The position numbers were made by a program, and so were the translations under genes. 64,000 nucleotides of DNA from M3007 sp037445225 (GTDB lineage: Bacteria > Bacteroidota > Bacteroidia > Chitinophagales > Saprospiraceae): the NCBI GenBank assembly GCA_037445225.1, contig JBBIKW010000003.1, positions 274,308 through 338,307 on the forward strand. The letters run 5' to 3'. Below, piece by piece: positions 61,876 to 64,000 of this stretch (positions within the stretch are counted from its first letter, which is position 1; every line of letters starts with the position of its first letter). A model generated the notes under the pieces. That model worked only from the letters and a program-made list of their open reading frames with translations. It was not told the DNA's origin and made no database searches.

Positions 61876-61883
61876 TACCTTTG
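61876..61883 (+). promoter_or_regulatory. -7 box for the DUF2490/DUF4197 unit
   Basis: TACCTTTG is an exact TAnnTTTG match. The leader to the ATG at 61908 would be about 20 bases. No -33 TTG is seen. Confidence 0.4.
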
Positions 61884-61907
61884 GCGCACCTGAACACTCG
61901 AGCTGCC

Positions 61908-62651
61908 ATGTTCAAGCATATTTTTGTGAAAGTTCTCGTGTTTATGGGGCCACTGTCCACTTTTGCTCAGCTGCCCGCTCGGCACTATTATGCGCATTGG
62001 TTTACTTACTTCGCCCAGTATCGCCTTAGCCAGACGTGGGGAATACATGCAGACATACAATTTCGAACTGACCAGCACATACACCAGACTAATCAGTCTC
62101 TAATCCGCCTTGGATTGCAACGTTTGCTCTCTCCAATGACCAATCTGACATTAGGCTATGCCCTCGTAGGCACCTACAGCCGCAACACCGGTGGGTATTT
62201 CGGCGAACATCGCCTCTGGCAGCAATATCTCCATACCGCGCGGATAGGCAGCAGATCCACCATGACTCATCGCCTTCGACTAGAAGAGCGCTGGGTGGGC
62301 TATGCCGACGGCCGGAATGGACGTCGCTATGGATTTAGATTGCGTTATTTCAATCGGACCATTATCCCCCTGTCTTTAAAAGTCTCAGATCGCTCAGACT
62401 CTTACTTAGCTCTCCAAGACGAGCTGTTCTTAAACAGTGCCGCTCGAGACATCAATCCCAACTTGTTTGACCAGAACCGCCTGCTTATTGCCGTCGGATT
62501 ATTGTACAACGGCCATACACGTTTGGAGGTAGGCTACATGAACCAATACATCAATCCTCCAGAAAATACGAAAATAGTAAACCACATCCTCCATCTATCC
62601 ATATTGCAATCCTTAGATTTCTCTTCGATGATATCACCAAACAGCAACTGA
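61908..62651 (+). CDS. DUF2490 family outer-membrane beta-barrel protein
   Basis: The 247-residue protein has a signal peptide (cleavage near STFAQ) and a DUF2490 beta-barrel: FAQYRLSQTWGIHADIQFRT, LTLGYALVGTYS, HRLRLEERWVGY and LRYFNRTIIPL, with alternating strands to the end. The family is common in Bacteroidota and is found in the outer membrane; its function is unknown. The ATG at 61908 is chosen because it begins the signal peptide and lies downstream of a perfect -7 box; an upstream in-frame start at 61881 would fall inside that box. The DUF4197 gene follows after 3 bases. Confidence 0.84.
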   Translation: MFKHIFVKVLVFMGPLSTFAQLPARHYYAHWFTYFAQYRLSQTWGIHADIQFRTDQHIHQTNQSLIRLGLQRLLSPMTNLTLGYALVGTYSRNTGGYFGEHRLWQQYLHTARIGSRSTMTHRLRLEERWVGYADGRNGRRYGFRLRYFNRTIIPLSLKVSDRSDSYLALQDELFLNSAARDINPNLFDQNRLLIAVGLLYNGHTRLEVGYMNQYINPPENTKIVNHILHLSILQSLDFSSMISPNSN

Positions 62652-62654
62652 TCT

Positions 62655-63374
62655 ATGTTCAGATTTGTGTATTTTTATGTCTTTACACTGTTGATAATCA
62701 TTCTTTCCGTTCGGTGCGACACCTTGCAGAGCGTAGCTAACGAAGCTATGCGCGAGCCCACTGCTGCAGAAGTCAATCAAGGCCTCAAACAAGCCCTTAA
62801 CCAAGGGGTAGCTACGGGCACAGATGCACTATCCGCTCCGGGAGGGTACTTTAAAAGCCCGTATAAAATTCTGCTACCACCGGAAGTTCGCACGGTAAGC
62901 AACCGCTTAAAGAGCATACCGGGATTTAGCAATTTAGAGAATGAACTCTTAGAACGCATCAACCGCGGCGCTGAAGAAGCCGCCAAAGAAGCGAAGCCCA
63001 TCTTCTTATCAGCCATCCGGGGCATGACCTTTCAAGATGCCTTCCAGATTTTAATGGGGCCCGACAACGCCGCAACAACTTACTTGCATCGAACTACTTA
63101 CCAACAGCTGTACGACAAATTTAACCCGGTCATAATACGCGCGCTGGATGATATTGGCGCCAACCGCCTCTGGCGCGATGCTACCACAGCGTACAATCAG
63201 ATACCCTTTGTCAACAAGGTGAACACCGACTTAGACGATTACGTAACGACGGAGGCGCTCAAAGGACTGTTTGCCAAGATAGAGGAAGAGGAAAAAAATA
63301 TTCGACGCAATCCCTTGGCGCGAACTACAGCTTTGCTGCAAAAGGTGTTCGCCCGACAAGACCGCAATCGCTAA
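62655..63374 (+). CDS. DUF4197 family lipoprotein
   Basis: The 239-residue protein has a lipoprotein-type signal (LIIILSVRC, Cys near 21) and the DUF4197 body: AEVNQGLKQALNQGVATGTD, YKILLPPEVRTVSNRLKSIPG, SAIRGMTFQDAFQILMGPDN and DATTAYNQIPFVNKVNTDLD. It is all-helical. The function is unknown, but the family is widespread in Bacteroidota and Proteobacteria envelopes. It is cotranscribed with DUF2490. A charged tail rich in Glu and Arg ends the protein. Confidence 0.87.
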   Translation: MFRFVYFYVFTLLIIILSVRCDTLQSVANEAMREPTAAEVNQGLKQALNQGVATGTDALSAPGGYFKSPYKILLPPEVRTVSNRLKSIPGFSNLENELLERINRGAEEAAKEAKPIFLSAIRGMTFQDAFQILMGPDNAATTYLHRTTYQQLYDKFNPVIIRALDDIGANRLWRDATTAYNQIPFVNKVNTDLDDYVTTEALKGLFAKIEEEEKNIRRNPLARTTALLQKVFARQDRNR

Positions 63375-63666
63375 TAGATTTTTGGGGCCCTCGACCAGAT
63401 AAAGAGGGAAAGAAGCGGGGTAGCCCGTGCCGTGCTTAAGGGCGATAACGTATTGGAGCGGCTCGGCAACGGGGTAGCGCGCAAGCCGTAATATTTTAAA
63501 ATGGCTATCCTTCGAAGTCGCATGTATCTCGTCTTGGAGAAAACGTTATTTTTGTAAGTAGGCATGTGTTCCTGTGAGGAAGTGATTCCCCTATATCGGT
63601 ATCGATCCCCAAAGTCACTTCTGCGCAAGACTTAGTATTTCTTCCCTAATTTAGTCTCTTCCTAAT
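63375..63666. other. Intergenic region before the Rpn-family gene
   Basis: About 290 bases without a confident gene. It holds an exact -7 box (TATTTTTG, 63547-63554), a 23-codon open frame 10 bases behind it (63564-63635) with no recognisable similarity, and two copies of a GGGGTAGC core (near 63418 and 63471). The exact edge of the change in base composition at the right end lies close to 63660. Confidence 0.5.
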
Positions 63667-64000
63667 GTGGCCAAGAAAACCGCCTCTACCTCCCTTTTGC
63701 GCCGCCAGCACGAGCACGACCCACTCTTTCGCGGCGCCTACGCCATCGCTGAGGTCGTCAGGGCCCACCTCAACACCCTCCTGCCCCCACACCTGCTGCC
63801 GCTGCCCGACCCGCAGCAACTCTCCCCACTGCCCGACACCTACGTCTCCGACCGCCTGCGACCCGCCCTGGCCGACGCCGTCTGGCAGTGCCCACTCCGA
63901 CACGCCCAACACCAGTGGGCCAAAATCTCCTTCCTCTTCGAACACAAAAGCGCCCGACCCGCCCGATTCCTCGAAGCCCAACGCATCGACTACATGCTGG
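63667..64000 (+). CDS. Rpn-family PD-(D/E)XK nuclease, N-terminal part (runs off window)
   Basis: From a GTG at 63667 the frame stays open to the window edge for 111 codons. It reads like recombination-promoting nuclease Rpn/YhgA transposase-like proteins: HEHDPLFRGAYAIAEVVRAH, then YVSDRLRPALADAVW with the Asp (about residue 70) and the catalytic FLFEHKS (Glu92-x-Lys94). Rpn proteins are DNA endonucleases linked to RecA-independent recombination and often carried in multiple copies. The coding strand is strikingly C-rich compared with every other gene in the window, which suggests acquisition. The start is uncertain; an ATG at 63665 is out of frame. Confidence 0.85.
   Translation, partial: MAKKTASTSLLRRQHEHDPLFRGAYAIAEVVRAHLNTLLPPHLLPLPDPQQLSPLPDTYVSDRLRPALADAVWQCPLRHAQHQWAKISFLFEHKSARPARFLEAQRIDYML

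Noticed and set aside
1..64000. tRNA, rRNA, CRISPR arrays, insertion sequences
   Set aside because: All intergenic gaps over about 75 bases were scanned for tRNA-like arms, direct-repeat arrays and terminal repeats; none was convincing.

Overview
This window looks like a chromosome segment from a member of the Bacteroidota. The evidence is two SusC/SusD outer-membrane pairs, an STN-type TonB receptor followed by a DUF4249 lipoprotein, many families typical of that phylum (TIGR02757/DUF2400, DUF5009, BrxA/BrxB, DUF2490, a PhoH protein, a DAHP synthase-chorismate mutase fusion), and repeated TAnnTTTG promoter -7 boxes instead of the sigma70 TATAAT type. Base composition is moderately GC-rich and even, except at the far right end. 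Genus cannot be told from the sequence alone. No rRNA, tRNA, CRISPR array or insertion sequence was recognised.

Layout. 1-3189: 5' part of lon (minus), then a TIGR02757 gene and an O-antigen ligase-like membrane protein. 3448-9160: DUF5009/NagX-like acyltransferase and SusCD pair 1. 9264-12411: aromatic amino acid entry enzyme, phoH, and a SAM hydrolase. 12548-17218: SusCD pair 2. 17343-19486: glutathione peroxidase and a Tat-exported GH1 glucosidase. 19586-28966: TonB receptor/DUF4249 pair, a very large TPR protein with a partner beta-barrel protein, and a TPMT-like methyltransferase. 29105-33348: serine hydrolase, UPF0158, RlmL-like rRNA methyltransferase, TPR protein. 33797-33948: an orphan promoter, short structured transcript and terminator (candidate small RNA). 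34012-42194: a minus-strand block with bacilliredoxin, biotin carboxylase, class IV aminotransferase, a GT2 protein lacking its metal-binding motif, thioesterase, TPR-TlpA thioredoxin and a GT39 glycosyltransferase.

42445-49179: a histone-deacetylase-family gene and a Pat/PatZ-type acetyltransferase lie 3 bases apart; a GNAT gene, an OmpH/Skp chaperone and a FadD acyl-CoA ligase carrying the PX4GK acetylation motif follow. This reads as a reversible lysine-acylation module next to a likely substrate. 49210-52323: membrane protein, sodium:solute symporter and GH53 endo-galactanase lipoprotein, all minus. 52464-58451: housekeeping genes ettA, metG, tadA, guaB. 58436-61729: divergent oxyR and katG with a palindrome between them. 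61908-63374: DUF2490 and DUF4197 proteins. 63667-64000: the start of an Rpn-family PD-(D/E)XK nuclease with strikingly C-rich coding sequence, probably acquired.

Functionally the segment mixes central metabolism, envelope nutrient uptake (three TonB-dependent systems) and peroxide defence (oxyR-katG, a putative lipid-anchored Gpx, bacilliredoxin). The items most worth following up are the acetylation module, the orphan small RNA, the degenerate GT2 and the TPR/beta-barrel pair.
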